Assembly: GCF_013166595.1 (NCBI RefSeq)
Contig: NZ_JABKKG010000003.1
Location: forward strand, 211,408-275,407
Reading direction: 5' to 3'
Length of the DNA: 64,000 nt
Origin: Palleniella intestinalis
GTDB taxonomy: Bacteria; Bacteroidota; Bacteroidia; Bacteroidales; Bacteroidaceae
In this document: piece after piece, positions 16,288 through 25,515 of the stretch
How the letters are laid out: each line of letters starts with the position of its first letter
Position numbering within the stretch: the stretch's first letter is position 1
Position numbers and translations under genes: made by a program
The notes under the pieces: generated by a model
The model's database searches: none
The model's input: only the letters and a program-made list of their open reading frames with translations
What the model was told of the DNA's origin: nothing

Positions 16288-18537
16288 TTATCGTTTATAT
16301 TCAAGAAGTTCATTGCCTTTCACATAGATAGGAGCACCTTCTATGAATTGTTCCTTAGTGTCTATGCGTCTCGTGGAAATCAACTTGTTTATATCATAAT
16401 GGCCTATTTTCACTTCTTCCTCAAGACTGAAAATCAAATAATCTCCTTTTGGTTCGCGCGGATAAAATGATGTCTTCATATCCTCTTCCGACATAACAGG
16501 ATAACCATTTATGCGGAATACATGGTATTTGTTTTCAAATTCATGTCCTTCTTCATACAGAATAGCGAATTTAGGTCTCATTTTATGTATCTTGCCAACC
16601 TGCTGGGCACCTTCACGATTTTTCGCCAAACGGACATTGTATCTCAATGTCTTATCTTTGTTGTTGCCTTTAATCCAGTCAAGATGTGCCTTGTCATGGT
16701 ACATTCCCACAACAAAAAACTCATCTTGGTAGCGTTCAACATGGTACTCTGTGAGCCACTCCTCATTGGTATGCTCTGCTTCATAAGCCTTGCCCGCCTC
16801 AATGGCATTGACGAGTTTTGGTTCCGGGTCTATACCAATCTTTATCTCTTCCACATAGAAATGTTTTCTCAGTTCTACAAGAAGTTCTTCGTTCTCAGCT
16901 TTATACTTGTCGCCATTATCAAGTGCAAGAGAGAAATAATCAGGGTTTTGATATGGTTTGTACATCTTGCCGAGGACACTTTGGAAATTCTTCTCGATAT
17001 ACTCTTTGGCATCTACACCGGGATGTGCCGTCATGGCATAGAAAGAGAAACTTGCCTCCAGCATCTTTTGTATCTCCTCACGGAACATCTTCCTGACTTT
17101 GTCTTTCCACAGCCTCTTTGCACTGTCATTATCTTGTGCATACAGCGACACGACATATAGGAAATTCACATCATAATGATAAATAAGCAATGTATCGCGA
17201 TCAAAAAGACGGTTCTCAAAATGCCTTTGCACAAACGACTGCTTTTCCTTGTCAACATTATAGATACGGTCTGCATACGACAACCCTTCATCCATCCTTG
17301 CACTGATGAAAAAGTTCGGGACGATGTTATACCCTTCAGTCACATCATCTCTGTACTTCTGAGTCCGGTTGCGCCATTTCTCGTTTTTCTCGTCAGGATT
17401 AAGGAAGATGTCCATATTCCACTGTATGACATTCCGTGCATACGTATACTGCTTATATACAGACTCATCAGAAATGTCATTCTTCAAATGATAGTACTTG
17501 CTGTCACCGATATAGTATATTGATTTGTCGTCCGTCCCTACTGTCGTCAAACCTTTATAGCTATACAAATGGTCGACACGCTTGCCGTCATTTTGGTCTT
17601 TCAGTCCGTCCGGAAGCTCAGCTTTCTTGTCTCCGACAAGTTCGTCAATGATAGACTCAAACACAATGTTGAAGTTCTTGGCAATCAAATACTCCTGCAA
17701 CTCACTTGCAACGGAAATGTTTCTCGCCTTGTCAAAGAATGCAAAACACAACTCCCACAAATAAAGTGCTTTATCCGAGAAATACTTGTATTTAATCTGC
17801 CGCAACCTTACTTGGCCATAACCATTCAGGTAGTGCTCGAACTTAGCACCGGTAATCAGTTCAAAACCTACATTTATCGTTACAGGGAAACCATATTTCT
17901 CATTAATATGCTTCAATATGGAAAAGAAGATGATGAGTAACTCCTCGTCAAAGTTGATCTGCCGTTTCTTGTTGACAGGATTAAGATAAACAGGTCTGTT
18001 GTTCTGCACTATAGCCTGGCAACGTGCAATGGTGCGTGTCCAGTTTATCTTGTTTAAGCCTGAATGAAGGTTCTTCAGGATGGTCATGAAGAAATTCCGG
18101 TTCTTCTTGTTGAAGTCTATCAACGCCAGCAACACTTCAAGATAAGTGTTGGTAAGGTGCTTTTGACGGCTTCCCACCTTAAGCATCTGCTTATGGTATA
18201 CTATATCATTCTCAGGATTGTACTTGTTGAAGACAAATAGCGCACGGTAAATCCACACAGCGAACTCATAAAGGAATCTGCGCTCATCGTCAGCCAACCC
18301 CTCCGCTTCCTCAACATGGATTATCGTTGAAGGGTCAAGGTGCGAGAAAGCCATGCCATGCTTGTCAACAATCACTTTCGGCAAAATGAATACACAGTCA
18401 TGAATATGCGGGTTATACAAATAACCTACATAATTCACGACTACCTCATGATGGACATTCTCCAAGAAATCAAGCCCCGTAAGAACGCCCTTCACATCAT
18501 CAGCCTTGTAATGATAACCTTCAATCAGTATGCGCAT
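16288..18537 (-). CDS. McrC/LlaJI-type restriction endonuclease subunit
   Basis: The 749-residue protein is the partner of the upstream AAA+ gene (1-nt gap, translationally coupled). The N-terminal ~240 residues resemble McrC beta-rich regions. A PD-(D/E)XK nuclease core is visible around residues 290-347: IVFESIIDEL (Glu294), KRVDHLYSY (Asp322) and YYIGDSKYY (Asp345, Lys347). The long C-terminal part (about 400-749) is not assigned and makes the protein larger than E. coli McrC. With no methyltransferase gene nearby, the pair fits a modification-dependent (type IV) system that cuts modified foreign DNA. Whether it recognises modified cytosine is unknown. Confidence 0.85.
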   Translation of the reverse strand: MRILIEGYHYKADDVKGVLTGLDFLENVHHEVVVNYVGYLYNPHIHDCVFILPKVIVDKHGMAFSHLDPSTIIHVEEAEGLADDERRFLYEFAVWIYRALFVFNKYNPENDIVYHKQMLKVGSRQKHLTNTYLEVLLALIDFNKKNRNFFMTILKNLHSGLNKINWTRTIARCQAIVQNNRPVYLNPVNKKRQINFDEELLIIFFSILKHINEKYGFPVTINVGFELITGAKFEHYLNGYGQVRLRQIKYKYFSDKALYLWELCFAFFDKARNISVASELQEYLIAKNFNIVFESIIDELVGDKKAELPDGLKDQNDGKRVDHLYSYKGLTTVGTDDKSIYYIGDSKYYHLKNDISDESVYKQYTYARNVIQWNMDIFLNPDEKNEKWRNRTQKYRDDVTEGYNIVPNFFISARMDEGLSYADRIYNVDKEKQSFVQRHFENRLFDRDTLLIYHYDVNFLYVVSLYAQDNDSAKRLWKDKVRKMFREEIQKMLEASFSFYAMTAHPGVDAKEYIEKNFQSVLGKMYKPYQNPDYFSLALDNGDKYKAENEELLVELRKHFYVEEIKIGIDPEPKLVNAIEAGKAYEAEHTNEEWLTEYHVERYQDEFFVVGMYHDKAHLDWIKGNNKDKTLRYNVRLAKNREGAQQVGKIHKMRPKFAILYEEGHEFENKYHVFRINGYPVMSEEDMKTSFYPREPKGDYLIFSLEEEVKIGHYDINKLISTRRIDTKEQFIEGAPIYVKGNELLEYKR

Positions 18538-18538
18538 G

Positions 18539-20242
18539 TCATGCTTTTTTTATACGTATATTCCAATCCTGCAAATTAACCTTATCAATAAAGTCTTTTA
18601 TGTTTCCACTGCCTATTTGTGTTGACACATAAATAGATTCTCCGTTATTTAAGGTTATTACCTTTGCACGTTTGTTTGGGTCTATAGAGGTTGATGTCCT
18701 TTCTTCAAAATCAGTCTGTGTTTCTACAAGGTGTGGGATTGTCATAATGTTGAGAGACATCCATGCGTCTTTTATTGCACTTGCATCCTTCTCTGGATTT
18801 TGGGAGCAATAATAGGCTATAGTTTCTCGGACAAGTGCGCCCTTGCCGTATTCTGCTGCTCCGTCGTTGATTCTGTATTTAGAGTAATCTCTATCCTTTT
18901 TTGACAATCCGGCTAACTCGTCAGTGTCGTCTTCCTCTTCTGTGTCACCTGCATCTGTTGTCAATGGTTTGGGTTGGATTTCATTGTAGTCCATGAACGC
19001 CTTAACTTGCTCCTCACGCCCATCACCGAAGAATGTGGTGAAAGATACCTTTTTACTGCCGTCAGCCGTTTTTATTCTGAAAATACTGTCATTGCTGTCC
19101 ACATAATCCTTGTAGACATCATTCCACAGGTAGAACAACACCTTTGAAACAAACTGCTTGCAGTCAATCTCTGTGCCTCCGTTAGCCGGCTTGGCAAACC
19201 AATAGCCTAACTTCTTGTCCTCAGAACAGGTGATACCCTCAATCTTCTTATTAATAGTGCTGATGAACTCCCACCAGTCGTACTTTGTATTGTCAATATT
19301 GATTACAAACTCCTTATCCCCTTTCTCTATTGGCATATACTCCCAATCCCAACGACGCTTGAAAGCGGAGTCAATCGGGAACAGCGACTGGTCACTGGTG
19401 TTCATCGTTGCCCAAATGTACAGATTCTCAGGCAATCGCATCTCATTGCCTGTCCTTATATTTTCGTCAATATTCGTGCAATCATCCAATTCCTTTGCTA
19501 TATGACGCCTCATATCATCGTCAGGGGCAATAGCATAACGTGACCTGCCCCTATCGTCCCTGTCAAGCAATTGGAACAAATCACCAAATATCTGTGCGCA
19601 ATTGCCACGGTTTATTTCCTCAATGACAAGATAATACGAACTGTCATCTCCTGCATCCATGCGCTTCCAAGCCTCCACATAAGCCTTTAAGAATGCTTGT
19701 GGGACAAAAGAATAAGTTATCTGTTCCTCTTCCCTAATAGAACCGCTTGCCTCATAGACAGTAACAGTCTTGACTGTTGGCTTGTAAGCACCGACAAATG
19801 TTGAGTAATCACTATCGGGGTGGAAAGTTGTTCGTATCCTATTACTATTATTTGTGTCCTTTTCTATACGGTTTGACTTGCCTGTACCAGGTGCGCCGTA
19901 GAAGATTATTTGGCGAGAGTATAAACTATTACCAGTTGGAGTCATAGCAAGTTTATGGTCTTTCATCATTTTTGCCATTATCAGCAGTGTGGATGAATAA
20001 CCATATTCAAATTTATCAACATCAGATTTACCGCATAGTATTTCTCTTGCTTGATTGGCGTTGATTTCAGGATTCTCGCTAATCAACTTGAAAAATTCCA
20101 ATAAAAGTTGCTTGGATATTGTTCTAAGCCCAACAGCTCCCTTGCTTTCAGACCTTACAAGAAAGCATAGCCTATCTTCGTCAATAATTTTTACTTGACC
20201 ATTTGATGAAGTGTCTCCTATTTTCAAACCAAAAAAATCCAT
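18539..20242 (-). CDS. mcrB: McrB-like AAA+ NTPase
   Basis: The 567-residue protein has Walker A IIFYGAPGTGKSNRIEKD (residues 112-129), the McrB-type Walker B YYLVIEEINRGN (203-214), the sensor/guanine-type motif ATMNTSDQSL (278-287) and arginine finger FKRRW. These are signatures of McrB rather than generic AAA proteins. The N-terminal ~100 residues may read the DNA. An acidic linker (EEEDDTDE, about 415) leads to a C-terminal domain beginning KYRINDGAAEYGKGALVRET, found as an add-on in other restriction-linked ATPases; target recognition is inferred. It has its own promoter at 20315-20345. Confidence 0.9.
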   Translation of the reverse strand: MDFFGLKIGDTSSNGQVKIIDEDRLCFLVRSESKGAVGLRTISKQLLLEFFKLISENPEINANQAREILCGKSDVDKFEYGYSSTLLIMAKMMKDHKLAMTPTGNSLYSRQIIFYGAPGTGKSNRIEKDTNNSNRIRTTFHPDSDYSTFVGAYKPTVKTVTVYEASGSIREEEQITYSFVPQAFLKAYVEAWKRMDAGDDSSYYLVIEEINRGNCAQIFGDLFQLLDRDDRGRSRYAIAPDDDMRRHIAKELDDCTNIDENIRTGNEMRLPENLYIWATMNTSDQSLFPIDSAFKRRWDWEYMPIEKGDKEFVINIDNTKYDWWEFISTINKKIEGITCSEDKKLGYWFAKPANGGTEIDCKQFVSKVLFYLWNDVYKDYVDSNDSIFRIKTADGSKKVSFTTFFGDGREEQVKAFMDYNEIQPKPLTTDAGDTEEEDDTDELAGLSKKDRDYSKYRINDGAAEYGKGALVRETIAYYCSQNPEKDASAIKDAWMSLNIMTIPHLVETQTDFEERTSTSIDPNKRAKVITLNNGESIYVSTQIGSGNIKDFIDKVNLQDWNIRIKKA

Positions 20243-20314
20243 TGTGTCAGGTTTATGTGATATGCTATTATTTGTGTTCTTTTCTCCATCGAGTATGACT
20301 ATAAAGCCATTTGC

Positions 20315-20345
20315 AAAGTTACTAATATTTGCTTAATTTGCCAAA
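20315..20345 (-). promoter_or_regulatory. Promoter of the mcrB-mcrC pair
   Basis: On the minus strand TTG (20345-20343) and TAACTTTG (20322-20315) are separated by exactly 20 nt. The leader before the mcrB ATG is about 70 nt. The pair is thus transcribed separately from the KAP ATPase gene just upstream. Confidence 0.75.
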
Positions 20346-20379
20346 AAAAATTGTAATAATAAACGCACTTATTTCCCTG

Positions 20380-22824
20380 CTACTTTTTTAAGTATACGAA
20401 ATCATATGTAATTGGTGTCTTACCATTGCTTTCCCATTTTTCGATGAAGGCTAGAAATTCTTCTATAATAGGACTTGATGGCAGTCCCCTTAAATCAGAC
20501 TTCATTTTATCTATATTATTTCCCCACATATTCAAAATCGTATCAGATAGTTTCCATCGATATGGCTCTTCTAAATGACTATTAGTCCACACTTGTCCAG
20601 GTAGCATCTCGTCAGGTCTATCCAAGCAAATGTCTTTCATTAGCATTAATGCATTTTTATCATATTCTGCTTGCCCCTTGCCGTCTTTTTTCATTGTATA
20701 CCTAAAAAAATCGTAGACGTCATCAATGTCTGCTCTTTCTTCGATTGCGAATTGGAGCATTTTTATTTTCAGTTCTTGTTTTTCTTTCTCTGTGAAAAGT
20801 TCCTCCCATCTGTACTTAACGTACATTCTATGATTGTCAATGGCACTTAAAATCATTTTCACGAAATGAGAAGCCCCATTTTTAGTCATCAACTCCATTA
20901 TTAATATTTTTCTTGGAGCAATGTCAGCATTTGTATATTCTAAGAACTCATATACAACATCTGGTTTGATGAAGAAGCCTTTCATCTTAGAACCAGCATA
21001 AAATATCACTTCCAACAAATTTGTTGCTATTGTACTATCTTCAGTATGATACTGCTCTATTTTATATCTGAGTGCTGTGGATTTATTTTCAAGATTATTG
21101 TCCACATAAGATTTCATATCGCTTAGAGACGATTTGCAGAATGCGGAAAAATCTTTGTCGGCAATATCATCACTTTGTATAGAAGTATAAAAATAGCGAT
21201 CGAAACAGAATGGATTATTTATTGCTCTATCTTCAGCACCATACATCCTCGCCTTAAATAATCTGCTCAGGATGGATTCAAGATACTCCTTTTCTTTTTC
21301 CTTGCCTATATTGTCAAATTCTTTTGCAGGAGAATTCTTCCAAAAATCTTTTTTGCTTCCACAATGTATCTTACGTTCAATATCATCTTTATGTTCGTAT
21401 GCTTTTTCATTGAACAACACCAACATTCCGTTTTCTTCTATAAGATATGTCTTGTGCTCATTTCTAATTGACATATATACTGCATGATAATAAATCTTCA
21501 GAAGAGTGAGATCGGCATAATCTTCAATCTTCACGTCATCCTTTATTAGTGCATAATCAATTCTTATGGTATTTATCCATCTCTTCAATTCACGAATATT
21601 TGTTATCAATGTTCCTATTGGAGATGTATTTCCCCAAAAATGTTCTGTTTGGGTGCAATATTTTATGAAATTATTGTAATCCGTATTACTTAAGAAAACT
21701 GCATATTCTTTAGCCAACTCCACAAGAATATTTGTATTGTAGGAAGGCAAATAATATTCAGTATTGAAGAACTTTTTTATGTAGTTTTCGTTCATAGCAT
21801 TTGAGACAGTCTGCAATGCAGTAATTACATATTCTTTGTCAAATGTTACTACAAAGATAAGGTTTGGGAAATTTGCACTACCACGCATTAGTTTGAATAC
21901 CTCCAAGATTTCCCTTCCCTCCAATCTGTCAATATCATCAATAAACACTACGATTTTTTTACCATATCCAGCCAACGCATTACAAATGTCATTATATGAT
22001 ACAGCATGGACATGACTTGGTACTATTGTGTCAAGAAATTTGTTTGTGTCATTTCCCAACATAAAAGCTGCATAGTTTTTTAGCAAGTGATATAAATCCT
22101 TATCGGAATTAACGAATTTGCCAGCAAGAATTTTAAAGAAATGTTCAGCTGGACTAATGTTGCAAGGTAAATTCCAAGGACTATAATCAATTGTTTCTAT
22201 ATTCTTACTAAAATTGGACTGTAAATTCTCTTTCATTAAATTGATGAAAGAGGTTTTTCCATATCCCCAAGGTGCTACGATTCCAAATGTTTGAGCAAAA
22301 TGAGTTGTATCAGAATTACATATTTCTCCACTTACTTCTCTTACAAAAACACTACGTTCCAATGAGTCTTGGGACATTGACAGTATAGGCGTGTCATTTT
22401 GCAATTTGCACAACTCATTCTGACATTTTTTTTGCTTATAATAAAAATTGATTATACTTTCTAACAAAAATAAGCCAGTATAAACTCCAAATAAATCAGC
22501 ATAAGCGATGCCATTCGCAATGTATGCAAAATCATCTTTGTTTGTTATTCGATAATAGCCATACACAAATACAAATGCAATAAGGAAAAAAATACTTTCC
22601 TTGTCATATATGTAATTCTTCCAACGTTTTATGAGTAGTATCGTAGGATAAACCAATATTATGCCTAACATTACTACTGTTGCCCAACTATAATCGAAAG
22701 TCAGCCAAGGTGTTACCCATTTGTTCCATTGCACAATGAAACATTCCTGACTACATGCGAAAACAATAACAAATATAGTTGATAAGAACCATTGCCATGG
22801 TAAATATCGAAAGATAGAATTCAT
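20380..22824 (-). CDS. KAP-family P-loop NTPase with N-terminal membrane domain
   Basis: The 814-residue protein begins with about four hydrophobic segments (near residues 9-28, 48-65, 78-92 and 110-126). They are followed by a KAP NTPase: Walker A GIVAPWGYGKTSFINLM (about 191-207) and Walker B KIVVFIDDIDRLEGREI, with the REL(K)RW-type motif NIRELKRWINTIR typical of KAP. In KAP proteins the membrane spans are often inserted between the Walker motifs; here they precede Walker A. Characterised bacterial KAP proteins include PifA, which mediates phage exclusion. Its position directly upstream of mcrBC suggests a defence role, by inference only. Its DNA is noticeably more AT-rich than the flanking genes. 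Confidence 0.85.
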   Translation of the reverse strand: MNSIFRYLPWQWFLSTIFVIVFACSQECFIVQWNKWVTPWLTFDYSWATVVMLGIILVYPTILLIKRWKNYIYDKESIFFLIAFVFVYGYYRITNKDDFAYIANGIAYADLFGVYTGLFLLESIINFYYKQKKCQNELCKLQNDTPILSMSQDSLERSVFVREVSGEICNSDTTHFAQTFGIVAPWGYGKTSFINLMKENLQSNFSKNIETIDYSPWNLPCNISPAEHFFKILAGKFVNSDKDLYHLLKNYAAFMLGNDTNKFLDTIVPSHVHAVSYNDICNALAGYGKKIVVFIDDIDRLEGREILEVFKLMRGSANFPNLIFVVTFDKEYVITALQTVSNAMNENYIKKFFNTEYYLPSYNTNILVELAKEYAVFLSNTDYNNFIKYCTQTEHFWGNTSPIGTLITNIRELKRWINTIRIDYALIKDDVKIEDYADLTLLKIYYHAVYMSIRNEHKTYLIEENGMLVLFNEKAYEHKDDIERKIHCGSKKDFWKNSPAKEFDNIGKEKEKEYLESILSRLFKARMYGAEDRAINNPFCFDRYFYTSIQSDDIADKDFSAFCKSSLSDMKSYVDNNLENKSTALRYKIEQYHTEDSTIATNLLEVIFYAGSKMKGFFIKPDVVYEFLEYTNADIAPRKILIMELMTKNGASHFVKMILSAIDNHRMYVKYRWEELFTEKEKQELKIKMLQFAIEERADIDDVYDFFRYTMKKDGKGQAEYDKNALMLMKDICLDRPDEMLPGQVWTNSHLEEPYRWKLSDTILNMWGNNIDKMKSDLRGLPSSPIIEEFLAFIEKWESNGKTPITYDFVYLKK

Positions 22825-23034
22825 GAATTGCGAGTTTTAAGTTAAAAAAATATCAAGTTCTTCCGCTTTTCGAGTTGGTCGTATATAGTCTAATTTATTG
22901 CTGTATAGTAAAAAATAGCAAGAATAAAGCTCTTGTATATTACTATCTTATGAGCTTCTTCTTCAGAATGGTTTTATCGTGGTAAAATCTATTAGTGTCT
23001 GCAAATATACAAAGTCTATACATAAAAAAATGTA

Positions 23035-23253
23035 TTACAATTCCCTTTGCAATTCTTCATATAAATCCACCGGTCCCAGATGCCAATATTTTGTGCTTTC
23101 GGTTGATAGTTTCTTATAGAGTTTTGAATGATAGATACGGTTTATGGCATCCTTTAGACTGATGCCTTTATCTTCCATGAGCCATTCGGCAAGCCAGCTT
23201 ATTTTTATTGGCAGAATCAGATACAAATTATCTTGTGTTATTTGAGCGTTCAT
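23035..23253 (-). CDS. Small protein of the DUF3791/DUF3990 cassette (third gene)
   Basis: The 72-residue protein contains LILPIKISWLAEWLMEDKGI and SLKDAINRIYHSKLYKKL, ending YWHLGPVDLYEELQREL. Proteins of this shape commonly accompany DUF3990 (ADP-ribosyltransferase-like) genes in Bacteroidetes and Firmicutes and are thought to be antitoxin-like partners. The ATG overlaps the stop of the middle ORF (23250-23399), so translation is coupled. Confidence 0.65.
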   Translation of the reverse strand: MNAQITQDNLYLILPIKISWLAEWLMEDKGISLKDAINRIYHSKLYKKLSTESTKYWHLGPVDLYEELQREL

Positions 23254-23399
23254 AATTTCACTTCGATTGATTCAACGAATTTAATGGCAGTTAATGACCT
23301 TTCTGTATGGAACAGATATTGATCCACAAGGGAACGATTGGGTTGGCGTATCTCCGGGTTTTCGACAACCTCTATGCTGCCATGATATATTTTGCTCAT
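23250..23399 (-). pseudogene. Internally deleted DUF3990-like gene (49 codons)
   Basis: Too short for most gene callers, this frame reads MSKIYHGSIEVVENPEIRQP-NRS then LVDQYLFHTERSLTAIKFVE-SIEVKL and stops. The first half matches the start of DUF3990 proteins (xIYHGSxxxVExPEI) and the second matches their C-terminus (DQxLFHTExxLxxxKFxES.EV). The roughly 100 central residues, which include the putative NAD-binding part, are missing, with the frame preserved. It overlaps the upstream DUF3791 gene as ATGA (23399-23396) and the downstream gene as ATGA (23253-23250). The family assignment comes from memory of the motifs. Confidence 0.7.
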
Positions 23400-23611
23400 T
23401 TCTTTCTTTGTTTAATCATTTCGTCAATTTCTTCAATCAGCCAATTATGACCTTGGGTGTGGAGAACATCATAAAAAGCACAGAAATGTTCTGTAATTCC
23501 ATATTGCTCAAAAAGCTCCACCACATCATCCGTTGCCATATTTTTAGCCTTTGCGTATTGTTCTATGCAGAACGAGATGAAGAGGGCTATGTTTTTGTCT
23601 TTTTTGTCCAT
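23396..23611 (-). CDS. DUF3791 family protein (first gene of the cassette)
   Basis: The protein has 71 residues from MDKKDKNIALFISFCIEQYA. The motif FISFCIEQYAKAK, then LFEQYGITEHFCAFYDVLHT with QGHNWLIEEID, is the DUF3791 signature. It is the promoter-proximal gene of a three-frame operon in which both junctions are 4-nt ATGA overlaps. Partners of this family sit with DUF3990 genes and probably act as antitoxins or chaperones; this is an inference. An earlier start at 23629 is possible but adds residues without similarity. Confidence 0.8.
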   Translation of the reverse strand: MDKKDKNIALFISFCIEQYAKAKNMATDDVVELFEQYGITEHFCAFYDVLHTQGHNWLIEEIDEMIKQRKK

Positions 23612-23654
23612 CGTTATGAGTTGAAGCAATTCAGTGCATCTGATTTGTTTTCTT

Positions 23655-23722
23655 ACATAAACTAAGCTTCACCTCAGCAATAAGAGCAAGTTCTTGCTGC
23701 ATTCGGTTTGCATTAGTTTTGC
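23655..23722. repeat. Dispersed repeat family E, copy 2
   Basis: AAGCTTCACCTCAGCAATAA, GAGCAAGTTCTTGC and GCATTCGGTTTGCATTAGTT, ending TTTTGCA, match the E consensus. The copy points away from the DUF3791 cassette and its -7-like end is TAGTTTTG. It lies just upstream of the cassette. Confidence 0.75.
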
Positions 23723-23795
23723 AAATATACAAACTTTACTTCGTATATGAAAAGTTATTCTTAGAAAAAATGTGAAATAGTAATGTGTTTTTTAT

Positions 23796-23994
23796 TAAGT
23801 TAGTCCACAAAATTAATTTGCATTATCTGTGCTGTTATTTTTGAGGGAAAATAGTGGGTTGAAGAGGGAGTGTAGCGGGCTACATGACCGATGAGACCTA
23901 TGGTTTTCACCAAAAAGAACAAGCAGAGAAGGCGAAAGACAAATCCATACATAACGATTGAAAAGAATGTCGTTTAATTTTGTGGACTGACTTA
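23796..23994. mobile_element. MITE-like element F
   Basis: The 199-bp segment has 21-bp terminal inverted repeats (TAAGTTAGTCCACAAAATTA at the left, TAATTTTGTGGACTGACTTA at the right; one mismatch in about 21). The inside has no credible ORF. It is the only copy in the window and is probably a non-autonomous derivative of a larger insertion sequence. Confidence 0.8.
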
Positions 23995-24056
23995 GTTTCA
24001 TGATTTGAGAACCGTACTGTAATCACTTGATTTCCCAATCCTATTGATTGGCATTC

Positions 24057-24140
24057 TGAAAGGTAACACTTTGTGTGGTGAAAGATAACGGTTTGCGGGG
24101 TAAAAGGTAACGATTCGCCACACAAATCGTTACCTTTTGT
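24057..24140. repeat. GGTAAC hairpin array, family D, copy 1
   Basis: Repeated GAAAGGTAACACTTTG-like units end in a perfect hairpin, AAAAGGTAACGATT (24102-24115) with AATCGTTACCTTTT (24125-24138). It lies 120 nt 3' of the gene at 24260. Similar arrays are at 33819-33905, 43331-43400 and 55914-55990. Confidence 0.8.
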
Positions 24141-24259
24141 TGAGGTGTGAGTATGGGCTTGATTTTGAGGCGGTTATGTGTGGGTTGCGTGTGAATGGGA
24201 ATTGCTGCGTTTAAGAAGGCGAGGGACACAGTAGTGATACGGTTTGGGATAGGTGGGGC

Positions 24260-25120
24260 TTATAAGATGATTTCCGCAATATAGTTGCGCTTCTTGCCGT
24301 CTTTGCCACGTTTGAGGAAGAGGATGATATGGATTTCCTGATTTTCTGTGAGTTGTGCGCTGCCGGCGAGGGATAGGTTTGCGTATCCTTCTTTGGTTAT
24401 CTCGCCTTCAGGGGTAGGGGAGATGGGGGAGAGGAGTTCATAGGCAAAGTATTCTTTTTCGAGGTTGATGTATTTGACTCTTGCTTTCATTATGCCGAAG
24501 GCACGCCGGCCGTTGTGGTGGTTCTCAGGCGATAGGGCGACGGCGGTCTTGAAATTGCCTTTTTCCGGTATGACGGGAGCGAAGCGGACATAGCTGCCTA
24601 CGGTCGGAGGGGTAGGCGGGTCGATGGCCACAAAGTGGCGCGAGAGAGGGTCGAAGATGTGGTAATGCTTGTGCTTCGCGTCGTAGCGGTCGACATATCC
24701 TATTGTTTTCTGCGACGTGTCGATATGTCTCTGTCGGTATTCCCTGACCGCTCTTTCAGTCCTTTCCCTGAGTGAGGCCACTGTCCTGCCGTTGGGGAGT
24801 GTGCGCCATAGCATGTCCTCCGGTCGGAGGTTTGCCGGGAAGCCCCACATTTTGAGGAATGCCGGCAGGTTGAAGCTGTCGTGCACGGCGGCCATTTTGA
24901 GTGCTGTGCCTAACACGCACGAATGGAGCAGCGAGGGATGTGCGAGTGGTATTTTCATGTATGATGCCAGCAGTGTGCGTGCTTCCTCGGAGCTCATCTC
25001 CTTATGGTAGGCGTTGAGGTATCGATAGATGCTCCATGCCGTGTCTGCCGGGTGCTGTACCGATGTGGACATGGACGCTAAAAGTTCGTCCCAGGTGGGT
25101 ATCTTGCTTTCGTTTTTCAT
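24260..25120 (-). CDS. Conserved hypothetical protein with two possible OB-like segments
   Basis: The family is not recognised. The 286-residue protein is fairly GC-rich compared with its neighbours. The N-terminal half is mainly helical (HPADTAWSIYRYLNAYHKEM; RERTERAVREYRQRH). The second half has beta-rich stretches resembling small OB folds: TIGYVDRYDAKHKHYHIFD followed by VGSYVRFAPVIPEKGNF, and FGIMKARVKYINLEKEYFAY. No catalytic motif, signal peptide or membrane span is visible. It stands alone between repeat arrays. Confidence 0.7.
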   Translation of the reverse strand: MKNESKIPTWDELLASMSTSVQHPADTAWSIYRYLNAYHKEMSSEEARTLLASYMKIPLAHPSLLHSCVLGTALKMAAVHDSFNLPAFLKMWGFPANLRPEDMLWRTLPNGRTVASLRERTERAVREYRQRHIDTSQKTIGYVDRYDAKHKHYHIFDPLSRHFVAIDPPTPPTVGSYVRFAPVIPEKGNFKTAVALSPENHHNGRRAFGIMKARVKYINLEKEYFAYELLSPISPTPEGEITKEGYANLSLAGSAQLTENQEIHIILFLKRGKDGKKRNYIAEIIL

Positions 25121-25372
25121 GTTAGGATATTTAGGTTTTAGTGGGGATTGTTTGTTCCTTGGTCACACTATCTGTCTGACGGTTACAGGTTTTTGTGATG
25201 ATTATGCTTATGCAATGGCAGACATTTGTATTGCAACGCCACGATGGGGGAATCTGATATTGCCAGCAAAGTTACAAATAAAAAGTGAGAAAGACACCGC
25301 TTGCTATGGATTTTTTCCAACAAATTCTGTAATTTTTTTGTGGCAATTCCGCTCGTTTTTCATAAATAATCA

Positions 25373-25449
25373 CTATCTTTGCAAGAAGATAAGCTGCGCC
25401 TCGGCAATCAGAGCAAGCTCTATTGCGCTCGGCTTGCATTATCTTTGCA
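25373..25449 (+). repeat. Dispersed repeat family E, copy 3, carrying a promoter-like end
   Basis: TATCTTTGCA at the left end and TTATCTTTGCA at the right flank the core AAGCTGCGCCTCGGCAATCA, GAGCAAGCTC and GCTCGGCTTGCATT. The right end TATCTTTG (25440-25447) is a perfect -7 box, 69 nt before the DUF1016 gene on the same strand, so the repeat probably supplies its promoter. Confidence 0.8.
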
Positions 25450-25515
25450 TAAAAATCACGTTAGGTGCAAATCGAAAGAGTATGTGATTCTGTAACTGAA
25501 ACCATCCATAGCATA

